The position numbers were made by a program, and so were the translations under genes. From positions 1-64,000 of the forward strand of contig PLCO01000027.1 of assembly GCA_003134815.1 (NCBI GenBank): a stretch of 64,000 nt of DNA, in the 5' to 3' direction. Positions within the stretch are counted from its first letter, which is position 1, and each line of letters starts with the position of its first letter. Under the pieces are notes generated by a model. That model saw only the letters and a program-made list of their open reading frames with translations. It did no database searches and was not told the origin of the DNA. The stretch comes from Acidobacteriaceae bacterium. GTDB taxonomy: Bacteria > Acidobacteriota > Terriglobia > Terriglobales > Acidobacteriaceae. Of the stretch, positions 54,657 to 63,514 are shown in pieces.

Positions 54657-55315
54657 GCGGCAAGAGATTGTGGGCGATTGTTCCGGTAGCCGTACTTGCC
54701 ATGGCCGTTTTGCTGGGTCCAGAATCCTTGAGGGCACAGGAGTCCTGGCAACCGGCGCGTGGCGGCGCAAGCACCTGGGGATCTGGTCCAGCCGTGAGAT
54801 CGGCCTCGGCCGCCGGATCTGGAAACTTTGGAGACGGCGCGAATTGGTCGGCGGGAAAGGGAAGCTTTGGATCAGCAAAACAGCCGGGAGGCGTGTGGGC
54901 TTCGGGATCGGGATTGCCTGGCCCAAGCAAGAACGCCTCAGGGCCTAATGCAGCCGGAAGCCCCACATCGGGTGGTACGCCAAAGCCGACTGGAGTTCGC
55001 CTGACGCCGCCGACGAGCCCAGCCAGCGCCCCAAAGAGCAATGCGCAAGTCTACAGAGCGCGTTCTGGCCAGAAGTCCGCCACTGGACCGCACTTCGGGA
55101 TGGCAGATGGTGGGCGGACAGGCAAATCCTCAACCAAAAAAGCGATTGCCATTTCCTCGCGAGGCCGCGCTTCGTCCGGCAGCCGAACCGGAATAAGCTC
55201 CGTTTTCGGCAAGCCGAAGAAAAGTTCGAGCGAGTTAAGTCCAACGGGTGAACCTTCATCGAAGAGCAGTCCTGTACTTGATGGGTCCACGGGAACGGAA
55301 GATCCACTGCGTTGA
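54653..55315 (+). CDS. Exported Ser/Gly-rich low-complexity protein within the exopolysaccharide operon
   Basis: 220 residues. A signal peptide ('LWAIVPVAVLAMAVLLGPESLRAQ') is followed by nearly 200 residues dominated by Ser, Gly, Pro, Ala and Lys ('WGSGPAVRSASAAGSGNFGDG', cut here, and 'GTPKPTGVRLTPPTSPASAP'). There is no recognisable fold. The ATG overlaps the stop of the WcaI-like gene by ATGA, so translation is coupled, which argues that it is a real gene and belongs to the locus. Possible roles are a matrix or polysaccharide-binding protein. Convergent with the GT2 gene at 55383. Confidence 0.75.
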   Translation: MSGKRLWAIVPVAVLAMAVLLGPESLRAQESWQPARGGASTWGSGPAVRSASAAGSGNFGDGANWSAGKGSFGSAKQPGGVWASGSGLPGPSKNASGPNAAGSPTSGGTPKPTGVRLTPPTSPASAPKSNAQVYRARSGQKSATGPHFGMADGGRTGKSSTKKAIAISSRGRASSGSRTGISSVFGKPKKSSSELSPTGEPSSKSSPVLDGSTGTEDPLR

Positions 55316-55382
55316 GCAACGCGATGAAGCGGCAGTTAAACCTGAAGCGCTCGTTTTCGCTCAGAGCGCAGCCGCGGATGCG

Positions 55383-56240
55383 TTAGAGAGTTGGCTTGGC
55401 AGCGGCTTTTTCCGTCAGGTCAGAGGCGTGACGCTTCTCCCATATCTTGGCGTCAACGAGAAATCGATACCAGAAGCTTTGCAGCACCCAAAAGATGAGT
55501 CCCTCGGTTCCGTCAAGGAAGCCGAGACGAAAGAAGTAACGATAAACAAACAAGGCGAACGAACGGACGAAGAGCGGCATTCGGTAATACTTCTGGCGGA
55601 GAAATCGCTTGCGTTGAGCGGGGTTGCCACGGGCATCTGGCGCGAGGCGGCCTGAAGTTTCGTTGTTGTCCACTTCGCTTGCTTCGCTGTCGGACCATCG
55701 GTTGTGGCGTGCAGTCCACTCGGTAAGCGGCATTTGAATATCGTCCACCATTGCGCCTTGCAGCTTGCCGCTTGTCCCGCTCTTGAGCAAAAAATGCTGG
55801 TCGTATATCCGGTCCTCACAACGGCCCGCGCCGGCACGAAACAGACGAAGATGCCAGGTGGGGCTCATGGCTCCATGGCGCAACACACGGCCCAAAAAGC
55901 GGAGATAGCGCGGCACGAAGTAGCCAGCATGTTCGGGATCGTCGGGCAGGGAAAGAATCGACGCGATGAGCTTATCGCTCATCCATTCGTCAGCATCCAG
56001 GTGTAACTGCCATGGCCGGGAGACAGGCAAGTGATCGATCGCCCAGTTGCGCTGGGCTCCGTAGTGCTCAAATGCGTGCTGGACAACTGTTGCACCGAGC
56101 GATCGCGCCAATTCCAGCGTTCCGTCAGTGCTGAATGAGTCCACCACAAAGATTTCGTCGGAGACCTGACGGGCGCTTGCGAGTGTGGCGCCGAGCGTAT
56201 CCTCGGAGTTGAAGGATAGCAGGATGACGGTGGGCCGCAT
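55383..56240 (-). CDS. Glycosyltransferase family 2, WaaE/KdtX-like
   Basis: 285 residues. 'PTVILLSFNSEDTLGATLASAR', 'FVVDSFSTDGTLELARSLGA' and 'LHLDADEWMSD' (DxD) define GT2. 'NWAIDHLPVSRPWQLHLDADE' and the tail 'FLDGTEGLIFWVLQSFWYRFLVDAK' match the WaaE/KdtX type, known to add a sugar to a lipopolysaccharide core. It is on the minus strand inside an otherwise plus-strand locus. I start at ATG 56240, where the family begins; the longer frame to 56615 is not conserved-looking. Confidence 0.9.
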   Translation of the reverse strand: MRPTVILLSFNSEDTLGATLASARQVSDEIFVVDSFSTDGTLELARSLGATVVQHAFEHYGAQRNWAIDHLPVSRPWQLHLDADEWMSDKLIASILSLPDDPEHAGYFVPRYLRFLGRVLRHGAMSPTWHLRLFRAGAGRCEDRIYDQHFLLKSGTSGKLQGAMVDDIQMPLTEWTARHNRWSDSEASEVDNNETSGRLAPDARGNPAQRKRFLRQKYYRMPLFVRSFALFVYRYFFRLGFLDGTEGLIFWVLQSFWYRFLVDAKIWEKRHASDLTEKAAAKPTL

Positions 56241-56461
56241 AACATCGATGGTAGCGCATGCGATCCGGGGAACATAAAGCCGCGTGGCCGATGTTTGGCT
56301 CGTTTGAGTCCTTTCGCATACAAAGAATTGAGAAGCGCCGTTACGGACGAAGCAAGCGCTGAGATTTGCGCCAGCGCGATCGGAAGTCGCCGGGAGCGGG
56401 ATCGGAGTCTTGACTGAGTTCAGATCTCCGAGAAGAAAGGAACGCGCGCACCGGGAGTCGT

Positions 56462-57580
56462 ATGAAAGTGCTTTTGGTAGGGAACTATGAGTTTGACGGC
56501 TCGACAAGCATGATGGTGTGGGCGGAAGCGTTGCATCGCGAGCTTCTTCAACGCGGAATTGAAGTTCAAGTTGTATCTCCGAGGCCTGTGATCGGGCGCA
56601 TGAAACAGTCGGCAAGCGGATTTGGGAAGTGGCTGGGGTATATCGACCGATTCGTTATTTTCCCGCATGAGCTGCACGCGGCGGCTGCAAACGTGGACGT
56701 TGTGCATATATGCGACCATGGCTCCGCAATGTACGCGCTTAAGCTGAGGAATAAGCCGACAATTGTCACATGCCATGACATGCTTGCTGTGCGCGGCGCG
56801 ATGGGTGAAGTGCCCGATTGTCCGGCATCCGCTTTCGGACGGTTGCTGCAACGCTGGATATGCCGCGGGTTACGAAGCGCCACCAGGGTCGCGTGCGTGT
56901 CGCAGTATACGTTTCACGACGCGCAGCGGCTTTTATCGGGGGCTATGAATCTATGCGTGGTTCTTAACGGTCTGAATTATCCGTTTCGGCCGCTTGACCG
57001 GACTGAATCGGACCGCCGGCTCTCAGGAGTAATCGAGATCAAGGAGCCGTTTGTATTGCATGTCGGTTCTAACCTGGCGCGAAAGAATCGCGAGGGCTTA
57101 CTGAGGATTTTTGCGAAGGCAGCGGAGGGAACGGATTTGCGGTTGGTCTTCGCGGGCGTTGCATTGAGCGAGGAATTGCTCAGTCTGGCGCGTGAATTAA
57201 ATGTTCACGAGCGGGTACTTCAGGTATCAAAGCCCGAGGTCCGAGTCCTTGAGGCACTCTACAATCGAGCCAGAGTGCTCCTGTTTCCTTCGCGGTGGGA
57301 GGGGTTCGGGTGGCCCCCGATTGAGGCGCAGGCATGTGGATGTCCCGTGGTTGCGAGCGATATACCTCCGCTTGTTGAGGTGCTTGGTGAATCTGCGATG
57401 CTGCGGCCGCTCGACGACGAAGGCGGCATGGCGGAGCAGGTTCGAAGACTGGCGTTCGATGAGCAGTATCATGAGCGAGCGCGGCGAAATGGGCTCGAAA
57501 ATGTGCGACTGCGGTTTGAGACCTCGCGCATGATGGGTGAATACGTCGAAGTCTATCGAGAGATTGCATGTCAAAGCTAG
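56462..57580 (+). CDS. Glycosyltransferase family 4
   Basis: 372 residues. 'MKVLLVGNYEFDGSTSMMVWAEAL' starts the GT-B fold. 'HVGSNLARKNREGLLRIFAKA', 'LRLVFAGVAL' and 'LFPSRWEGFGWPPIEAQACGCPVVAS' (the E-x7-E region) form the donor site. It is divergent from the WaaE-like gene and overlaps the acyltransferase gene by 13 bases. Sugar specificity unknown. Confidence 0.92.
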   Translation: MKVLLVGNYEFDGSTSMMVWAEALHRELLQRGIEVQVVSPRPVIGRMKQSASGFGKWLGYIDRFVIFPHELHAAAANVDVVHICDHGSAMYALKLRNKPTIVTCHDMLAVRGAMGEVPDCPASAFGRLLQRWICRGLRSATRVACVSQYTFHDAQRLLSGAMNLCVVLNGLNYPFRPLDRTESDRRLSGVIEIKEPFVLHVGSNLARKNREGLLRIFAKAAEGTDLRLVFAGVALSEELLSLARELNVHERVLQVSKPEVRVLEALYNRARVLLFPSRWEGFGWPPIEAQACGCPVVASDIPPLVEVLGESAMLRPLDDEGGMAEQVRRLAFDEQYHERARRNGLENVRLRFETSRMMGEYVEVYREIACQS

Positions 57581-58248
57581 CCGTGCTGGTGTCGGTGATC
57601 GCGGCGCCGTTGCCCTGGAGCCTGCGACGATTGCTCTTCGAGAAAATATGTGGCTTCAAAATCCACAAGACAGCATTCATCTCTCGATTTGCGCTGGTGG
57701 CTCCGTTTCACCTTGAAGCGGGTTTCAGGGCCTATATCGGTCCCTTCACTGTTTGCAAAGGGTTGAGCCTGCTTAGGCTGGAAGAATGCGGGTTCATCGG
57801 GCCGTTCAATTGGATTACTGCATTCCCCGTCGGAAACAAGAGCCGGCACTTTGAGCTGAATCCTGAACGAAAGCCGCAGTTAATCGTTGAGCAGCACGCA
57901 GCAATTACCAACCGCCATATCATCGATTGCACCGATGAGGTCTCAATTGGAGCATTCAGTACTTTCGCGGGATTTCGCTCGCAGATTCTGACCCATAGCA
58001 TTGACCTGAAGGAGTCGCGGCAACGATGCAAGCCGGTGCGCATCGGCCACCATTGCTTCGTCGGAACCGGATGCGTGCTGCTGGGTGGAAGCGTGCTGCC
58101 TGATCGCTCGGTGCTCGGCGCTCATTCCATGCTGGCCTCACGCCTGGAAACGCCGGACTACATCTATGGAGGAGTTCCTGCCAAGCCGATCAAGCCAGTT
58201 GAGCCGGACGACAAATACTTCTCGCGTGACACGGGATATGTGATGTAG
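57568..58248 (+). CDS. Hexapeptide-repeat acyltransferase (LpxA-like fold)
   Basis: 226 residues. Left-handed beta-helix repeats are visible in 'HKTAFISRFALVAPFHLEAG', 'IGAFSTFAGFRSQILTHS', 'VRIGHHCFVGTGCVLLGGSVLPDRSVLGAHSML' (core 'IGHHCFVGTGCVLLGG') and 'YIYGGVPAKPIKPV', with a likely catalytic His in 'LTHSID' or 'IGHHCF'. Enzymes of this fold O- or N-acetylate sugars of exopolysaccharides. Overlap with the preceding glycosyltransferase ties it to the same repeat unit. Confidence 0.9.
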   Translation: MSKLAVLVSVIAAPLPWSLRRLLFEKICGFKIHKTAFISRFALVAPFHLEAGFRAYIGPFTVCKGLSLLRLEECGFIGPFNWITAFPVGNKSRHFELNPERKPQLIVEQHAAITNRHIIDCTDEVSIGAFSTFAGFRSQILTHSIDLKESRQRCKPVRIGHHCFVGTGCVLLGGSVLPDRSVLGAHSMLASRLETPDYIYGGVPAKPIKPVEPDDKYFSRDTGYVM

Positions 58249-58382
58249 CGGAGACGCTCGAGTGTACGCAGTCAGCAGGTGCGGTTTTCAAAACGGAATC
58301 CTGGTTTAAGCTATGTCCCTGATTAGAATGAAGATTTGATCGAGGGCTTCTCCAAAATAGCGGCCTGAATCAAGGAGCGTGC

Positions 58383-59393
58383 GTGGCTAAGGCCTTATTG
58401 CACTCTGTGAGCTTGGAGATTTCAGGAGAGCCTAAATGGCAACAGGACGCTTACGCGCTCTTCGTGGAAAGCGCCCGCCTTGACCGGTTCGGTGTGCACA
58501 CTGTGACCGATGATCCAGACGAGGCAGATATCATCGTTTTCGCAGAGGTGGGCTGCCAGGGCCTCTTTGCCGAACGAGTTCGCCATCATCCGTACGTCAA
58601 GAGATTCAGGAACAAATGCTTCATCTTCGATTCCGGAGATAATGCGCTGCCTCTGCTGCCAGGGTTTTACGCCTCGCTCCGGAGGAAGTTAAGTGACCCG
58701 GCTAGGACGCGCACCGGGTATTGGTCGCGAATCGATGAAAACCCTTATGTGGATTTTCGGCCGCCGTCAGGCAACTACACTCACATCGCTTGCTTCATCG
58801 GTTCAATTCAGACCCATCCAATTCGTGCCGAATTGCTTAAGCTGCCGCGCGATCGGTTTGTGATTGAAGACACGTCGTCGTTCGCATATCGGATTATTGA
58901 CTCGGGCACGATGGCGGATCGGCATCGAATCTGGGCCCACTTTGCCGAAGGCGTAGCTTCTGCCCCGTTTGCGCTATGCCCGCGTGGAATTGGCAGTGGA
59001 AGTATTCGAGTATTTGAGGCATTGAAGATGGGCCGCGTTCCCGTGATCATTTCCGATGATTGGAGCTATCCTGAACGCGTCGATTGGCGGGCTTGCAGCA
59101 TTTCCGTTCCGGAGAGGGAAGTGAACCGCATCCCTGAGATTCTCGATCGTTATTGTGAATTCGCCGCGGATATGGGACTCAAAGCGCGCGAAGAGTGGGA
59201 AAGAAATTATGCCCCGTCTGTGAGATTTCATTGGCTTGTTGAAGATTGCTTGGCGATGTTGCGTGCGCGACGCATGCCAGAAGCCATTGCGGGAAGGCTC
59301 GTGTGGCGGCATCTTTTGAATCACAAGGTCTTTCGTAGCTACTTGTCGAGCAAGAAGATGATTTATCGGGAAACGGGCAAAGTCCTACTTTAA
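58383..59393 (+). CDS. Exostosin-family glycosyltransferase (GT47-like)
   Basis: 336 residues. 'DPDEADIIVFAEVGC' near the N-terminus and, in the donor half, 'FALCPRGIGSGSIRVFEALKMGRVPVIISDDW' (core 'GSGSIRVFEALKMGRVPV') are characteristic of exostosin (PF03016) proteins. In eukaryotes exostosins polymerise heparan sulfate; bacterial members occur in capsule loci. The start is GTG 58383 with GGAG upstream. It is 134 bases after the acyltransferase. Confidence 0.9.
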   Translation: MAKALLHSVSLEISGEPKWQQDAYALFVESARLDRFGVHTVTDDPDEADIIVFAEVGCQGLFAERVRHHPYVKRFRNKCFIFDSGDNALPLLPGFYASLRRKLSDPARTRTGYWSRIDENPYVDFRPPSGNYTHIACFIGSIQTHPIRAELLKLPRDRFVIEDTSSFAYRIIDSGTMADRHRIWAHFAEGVASAPFALCPRGIGSGSIRVFEALKMGRVPVIISDDWSYPERVDWRACSISVPEREVNRIPEILDRYCEFAADMGLKAREEWERNYAPSVRFHWLVEDCLAMLRARRMPEAIAGRLVWRHLLNHKVFRSYLSSKKMIYRETGKVLL

Positions 59394-59435
59394 TCAAAGA
59401 TCACGGATTTGTAATTTCAGAAGGGGACTCTCTTT

Positions 59436-60275
59436 ATGCGCAGACTAACCTACGATGAATCCTGGCCCGAATCCTGGAAATCGAGTTACTCCTACGATGA
59501 GCTTGAAAATTGGGGATCTCGCGATGATCTCGGTCACAGCTATCAATACCGGGACCGCCGGGAATGGTTGATCAGCGCTATCAACGAACTCGTGCCTTCG
59601 GGCGGCATGATCCTCGATGTAGCTGGTGCCAATGGCAACTTCAGCCTTCCCCTTGCGGAGTCTGGATACCGCGTTACGTGGAACGATTTGCGGTCGGAAC
59701 TGGCCGGATATGTCAAGCAAAAACACGAATCTGGTGAAATTGAATTCTTGCCTGGCAACATTTTCGATCTGGCCGGCCAATGGGCTGGGCGTTTTGACGC
59801 TGTTCTTGCCGCTGAAGTGATTGAACACGTAGCCCACCCGGATCAGCTTCTCGCCTGTCTGGCGAGCATGACGAAGCCTGGTGGGTGGCTCTTCCTGACC
59901 ACGCCGAACGGCCGGTATTTTCGCTGTCACCACCCCCGCTTTTCCGAGTGCCCTGATCCGTCAGCCTTTGAATCGATGCAATTCAAGCCGGATGCTGACG
60001 GCCACATCTTTCTCCTTGACCGCGAGGAATGCAGTTCCATGGCTGCGCGCGCCGGTCTCGCGATTGAACGTATTGATTTGATGGCCAATCCTCTGACGGC
60101 CGGTCACGTTAAGCTCGGCTACCTGTTGCCGCACTTGCCGGAAGGTCTTGTCCGGGCATTCGAGAGGGCGACGAGAAAGCTTCCGCGATTCGTCCGAGAG
60201 AGAATCAGCACCCAGATCGTGGCCATTCTAAGCAAGCCGGAAGTTCTGGGATCTCATCAAAAGGGACTTATGTGA
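59436..60275 (+). CDS. Class I SAM-dependent methyltransferase
   Basis: 279 residues. The SAM-binding motif is 'MILDVAGANGNFSLPLAESGY', followed by 'VTWNDLRSELAGYV', 'LPGNIFDLA', 'VLAAEVIEHVAHPDQLL' and 'KPGGWLFLTTPNGRY'. This is the Methyltransf_11/23 type, common in polysaccharide loci, where it probably methylates a sugar or the end of the chain. It overlaps the next gene by GTGA. Confidence 0.9.
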   Translation: MRRLTYDESWPESWKSSYSYDELENWGSRDDLGHSYQYRDRREWLISAINELVPSGGMILDVAGANGNFSLPLAESGYRVTWNDLRSELAGYVKQKHESGEIEFLPGNIFDLAGQWAGRFDAVLAAEVIEHVAHPDQLLACLASMTKPGGWLFLTTPNGRYFRCHHPRFSECPDPSAFESMQFKPDADGHIFLLDREECSSMAARAGLAIERIDLMANPLTAGHVKLGYLLPHLPEGLVRAFERATRKLPRFVRERISTQIVAILSKPEVLGSHQKGLM

Positions 60276-61417
60276 TCTCATTCATACAGCCTTGTGGATT
60301 GTATTCACACGATTACGGCGGTTCGCAGAGAATATTTCAATCTCTTCTTGACGGAGACCACCCACCGGTATTGAGCATCAACACCAATCCATTTGCGGCC
60401 GCCAATTCTTCATCGGCCAATGAGATTAGACTTCCTTCGCGGCCGGGTTTCAGGCATCTCGAGTACACACGTTTGAGCGGCAGCCTCGGTCTTGTCGATT
60501 GGCTATCTAGCGGGAGATTTGAGGCGCGCCTCAGCCGCGCGCTGATGGAGCATAAGATCAAACTGATCCATTTGCTGGTCAATGGATACTCTGTTGTGCC
60601 GGTATGCAAGATAGCGTCTCGGCTAGCCATTCCATACTTTATTACGATCCACGACGATCTCGAGTACTTATCCGTTGGACATCCGCTGTTTAAGCAGATG
60701 GTGGCAGCGTTAGGCGAAGCCTGGCGGGGCGCGAAGGGGGCCTTCGTTATTTCGGATGAGATCGGTCAGGAGTATTCCCGACGCTATGGGCAGCGGCAAT
60801 ACAGTGTTGTAACGGACGGTCTGAAATGTGTTGCCGACGTTCCACAGCAGCGACCGAAAAACAGCTTGCGCATCTATTTCATGGGGCTATTCCATAACAC
60901 GTACGCGCAAAATGTGCGTGCGGTGCTGGATGCGTTGAAGATCGTACGGTCGCGGCAGCCGGATTGGGATATTACGGTCACGTGTCGCTGCGGGTCGATA
61001 TCTTTGGCAACCGATCAGGACGATGTCCCAATTAAAGTTCTCCCCTTCGCGCCGGAAGCCGAGGTGGAGAAGGATATGGTGTCTGCCGACCTGCTCTATC
61101 AACCGATGGCATTTCAGGAGGAGGCGCGCGCGTTCGCTCGATTCAGCCTGTCAACGAAGATGATCACGTACCTTGGCAGCGGCTTGCCGATTTTTTACCA
61201 CGGACCAGAGGATTCGGCGGCCGGCAAGCTTCTGGCGCGTCACGATGCCGCAGCCATCTGCACGACGCTCGATCCCGAAGCAATCGCGAACCACCTTCTC
61301 GAGGCTGTGGCGCGCCGCGAAGCGATCGTCAACAATGCACTCGCGCTAGCGCGCTCGCAATTCATGCTAGCCGATCAGCAGAAGAACTTCTGGACGCCAA
61401 TTCTCGCGGCGCTGTAA
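60272..61417 (+). CDS. Glycosyltransferase family 4-like
   Basis: 381 residues. The N-terminal 'DYGGSQRIFQSLL' is the acceptor-side loop; 'LRIYFMGLFHNTYAQNVRAVLDAL' starts the donor domain, and 'LSTKMITYLGSGLPIFYHGPEDSA' corresponds to the C-terminal GT4 motif. The usual E-x7-E is not clear, so this is a divergent member. GTG 60272 overlaps the preceding stop by GTGA. It is the last plus-strand gene of the locus and converges on the epimerase-like gene. Confidence 0.82.
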   Translation: MISFIQPCGLYSHDYGGSQRIFQSLLDGDHPPVLSINTNPFAAANSSSANEIRLPSRPGFRHLEYTRLSGSLGLVDWLSSGRFEARLSRALMEHKIKLIHLLVNGYSVVPVCKIASRLAIPYFITIHDDLEYLSVGHPLFKQMVAALGEAWRGAKGAFVISDEIGQEYSRRYGQRQYSVVTDGLKCVADVPQQRPKNSLRIYFMGLFHNTYAQNVRAVLDALKIVRSRQPDWDITVTCRCGSISLATDQDDVPIKVLPFAPEAEVEKDMVSADLLYQPMAFQEEARAFARFSLSTKMITYLGSGLPIFYHGPEDSAAGKLLARHDAAAICTTLDPEAIANHLLEAVARREAIVNNALALARSQFMLADQQKNFWTPILAAL

Positions 61418-61459
61418 CCGGCCGGGCAATCGTCAGGCAAGAAAAGCGCGAGATAGCCG

Positions 61460-62524
61460 TCATTCGGAGGTGCCGGCGCGGTTTGCCCACGCGGCGTAGA
61501 TCTCGCTAAAAATGTCCTCCAGCGATTTGCGGATATCCCAACCGGGATAGTGCGCTTTCATTTTGCGCAGGTCGCTGATGTAACAAATATGGTCTCCCGA
61601 ACGATTCTGTTCCATATACTCATAAACCATCGGCTTGCCGGAGATTGACTCAATTTTAGCGAAGGCCTCGAAGATAGAGCAGCTATTATCGCGGCCTCCA
61701 CCGATGTTATAGACTTCGCCGGGGCGCGGATTGGCAATAAAGGCAGCAATAAATCGCGCGACATCGAGAGAATGGATGTTATCACGAACCTGTTTGCCCT
61801 TGTAGCCGTAGACATTGTACTTAGTGCCAGTTAGATTGCACTTGATCAAGTAACTCAGAAAACCATGTAACTCGACGCCGGAATGGCTGGGCCCGGTGAG
61901 ACAGCCGCCTCGTAACGCGCACGTGGGCATGTTGAAGTAGCGACCGTATTCCTGGACCATCACATCCGAGGCAACCTTGGATGCGCCAAAGATGGAGTGC
62001 TTCGACTGGTCGATGCGGAAGGTTTCTGGAATGCCGTTCCAGTAGGCCTCATCGGCGTACTCCCACCGCGTTTCAAGCTCTTTGAGGGGAAGCTCGTTGG
62101 GCGCGTCGCCATAAACCTTATTCGTCGACATCGATGCGAAGGGAGCCTCCGGAGAGTGCTGGCGCGCGGCCTCCAAAAGGTTGAGGGTGCCGACTGCATT
62201 GGTGTCAAAGTCAGCGAAAGGAATAGAAGCAGCGAGGTCATGACTGGGCTGCGCGGCAGTATGGACGATTGCGTCGGGCTTGAGTTGCTTGATCAGATCG
62301 AGCACGCCCTGACGGTCGCGGATGTCCAGCTCGTGATGAGCGAAGGCTTCGATGGACCGTTGGAGACGGTTCTGGTTCCATCGAGTATCGCCCTTGGGGC
62401 CGAAAAACACGGCGCGTTGATTGTTGTCGATGCCATGTATCTCCCAGCCTTCCGCGGCAAAATAAAGACAGACCTCAGACCCGATCAAACCCGAAGAACC
62501 GGTTACCAGAAGTTTCTTCATCAA
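61460..62524 (-). CDS. NAD-dependent epimerase/dehydratase (CDP-paratose 2-epimerase-like)
   Basis: 354 residues, an extended short-chain dehydrogenase. The NAD site is '[15 protein letters not shown]'. '[16 protein letters not shown]', '[16 protein letters not shown]' and '[20 protein letters not shown]' match the CDP-tyvelose/paratose epimerase group, which inverts C2 of a nucleotide sugar. In the YxxxK active site the Tyr is replaced by Phe: '[13 protein letters not shown]'. I recall the same substitution in close relatives, so it may be a subfamily trait and not a defect, but classical chemistry would then need another base. Minus strand, converging on the GT4-like gene. Confidence 0.85.
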   Translation of the reverse strand: MMKKLLVTGSSGLIGSEVCLYFAAEGWEIHGIDNNQRAVFFGPKGDTRWNQNRLQRSIEAFAHHELDIRDRQGVLDLIKQLKPDAIVHTAAQPSHDLAASIPFADFDTNAVGTLNLLEAARQHSPEAPFASMSTNKVYGDAPNELPLKELETRWEYADEAYWNGIPETFRIDQSKHSIFGASKVASDVMVQEYGRYFNMPTCALRGGCLTGPSHSGVELHGFLSYLIKCNLTGTKYNVYGYKGKQVRDNIHSLDVARFIAAFIANPRPGEVYNIGGGRDNSCSIFEAFAKIESISGKPMVYEYMEQNRSGDHICYISDLRKMKAHYPGWDIRKSLEDIFSEIYAAWANRAGTSE

Positions 62525-62548
62525 ACTCCTCTTTAGTGATTGGAGATG

Positions 62549-63358
62549 TTAGCCCTGAGAGTACCAGCACTTAGGCAGGTTCAGTGATTTCCACGGAAAG
62601 TTGGCTGAGTCTAACTTGTGAGGAAATGTCCGTTGCGGTTTCGTGCTGCGGACACGCCGTTTATTCAGAAACGTAAATTCCATTACCCGCGGAACTTTAA
62701 TTTCCCCTCGTTTTGCGCTGCCGCAACAGTTATTGGGATGAATGTGAACCACGTTAAAAAATTCCAGTAGCTTTTCAAAACAGGACGAGTAAAGCGCAAA
62801 GGCAAAGGGATCAAAAAGGCCGTCAAGACGGTGAAACTCTATAACGAGAATTCTGAACTGATTCAGCAATTGGTCAGGGGTATTCAGAATTACTTCATAC
62901 TCCGCCCCCTCGATGTCCATTTGCAGAATCAGGTCATTCGCATAGTCTTTAATGTACTTATTCTTCCAGGATTGAAGGGTGAAAAATGGTTCGCAGTCAG
63001 TGGAGCCGAGAAACTTTTTATCAAAAGTGAACTCTGGCCTGGAAGTAGGAGGCGAATCCACGGAATAGTCGGCAAGAAAACTTCGAATTCGGCGGCTAGC
63101 CAGGTCGTTCTCGAAATCCGCCACGGTACTTACTCCTGGCGAAAAACAATATTCGATATCCTCAAGGTCGTTAGGGATCAAGTATCCGCCATCTCCACTA
63201 CCGCCAATGCGAATCAGGTCGACGCCGCAATTCTGCGGCGCCAGTTTTCGCATGAGGGAAATGATGTCTGCAGGTTTGGTCTGCCTTGTGAGATTAAACC
63301 CCAAGGCAAATAGTCCAGATCTGAACCCAGTGATCATCTTTGAATTAGAACTCTCCAC
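62549..63358 (-). CDS. FkbM-family methyltransferase
   Basis: 269 residues. 'IRIGGSGDGGYLIPND' and 'IEYCFSPGVSTVADFENDLA' are the SAM-binding start, and 'ILQMDIEGAEYEVIL' is the FkbM signature. The family methylates hydroxyl groups, often on sugars. It lies 24 bases upstream of the epimerase-like gene on the same strand, so the two are probably one transcript. Base composition is visibly more AT-rich than its neighbours, which suggests recent acquisition. Confidence 0.87.
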   Translation of the reverse strand: MESSNSKMITGFRSGLFALGFNLTRQTKPADIISLMRKLAPQNCGVDLIRIGGSGDGGYLIPNDLEDIEYCFSPGVSTVADFENDLASRRIRSFLADYSVDSPPTSRPEFTFDKKFLGSTDCEPFFTLQSWKNKYIKDYANDLILQMDIEGAEYEVILNTPDQLLNQFRILVIEFHRLDGLFDPFAFALYSSCFEKLLEFFNVVHIHPNNCCGSAKRGEIKVPRVMEFTFLNKRRVRSTKPQRTFPHKLDSANFPWKSLNLPKCWYSQG

Positions 63359-63514
63359 GAAGTCAAAAAACCTCGGGCATCATTTGCATCCCGGTTTGCA
63401 ATTTCCCTGTCAATTTGCAATTACTGCCCCGCTTTGTGCAGGTCCGGTCGTTGCCCGGGGTGACTTGGGACCGCATAGATCATTCTATTGCCGGAGGCCT
63501 GTCCGATTGCAAAG

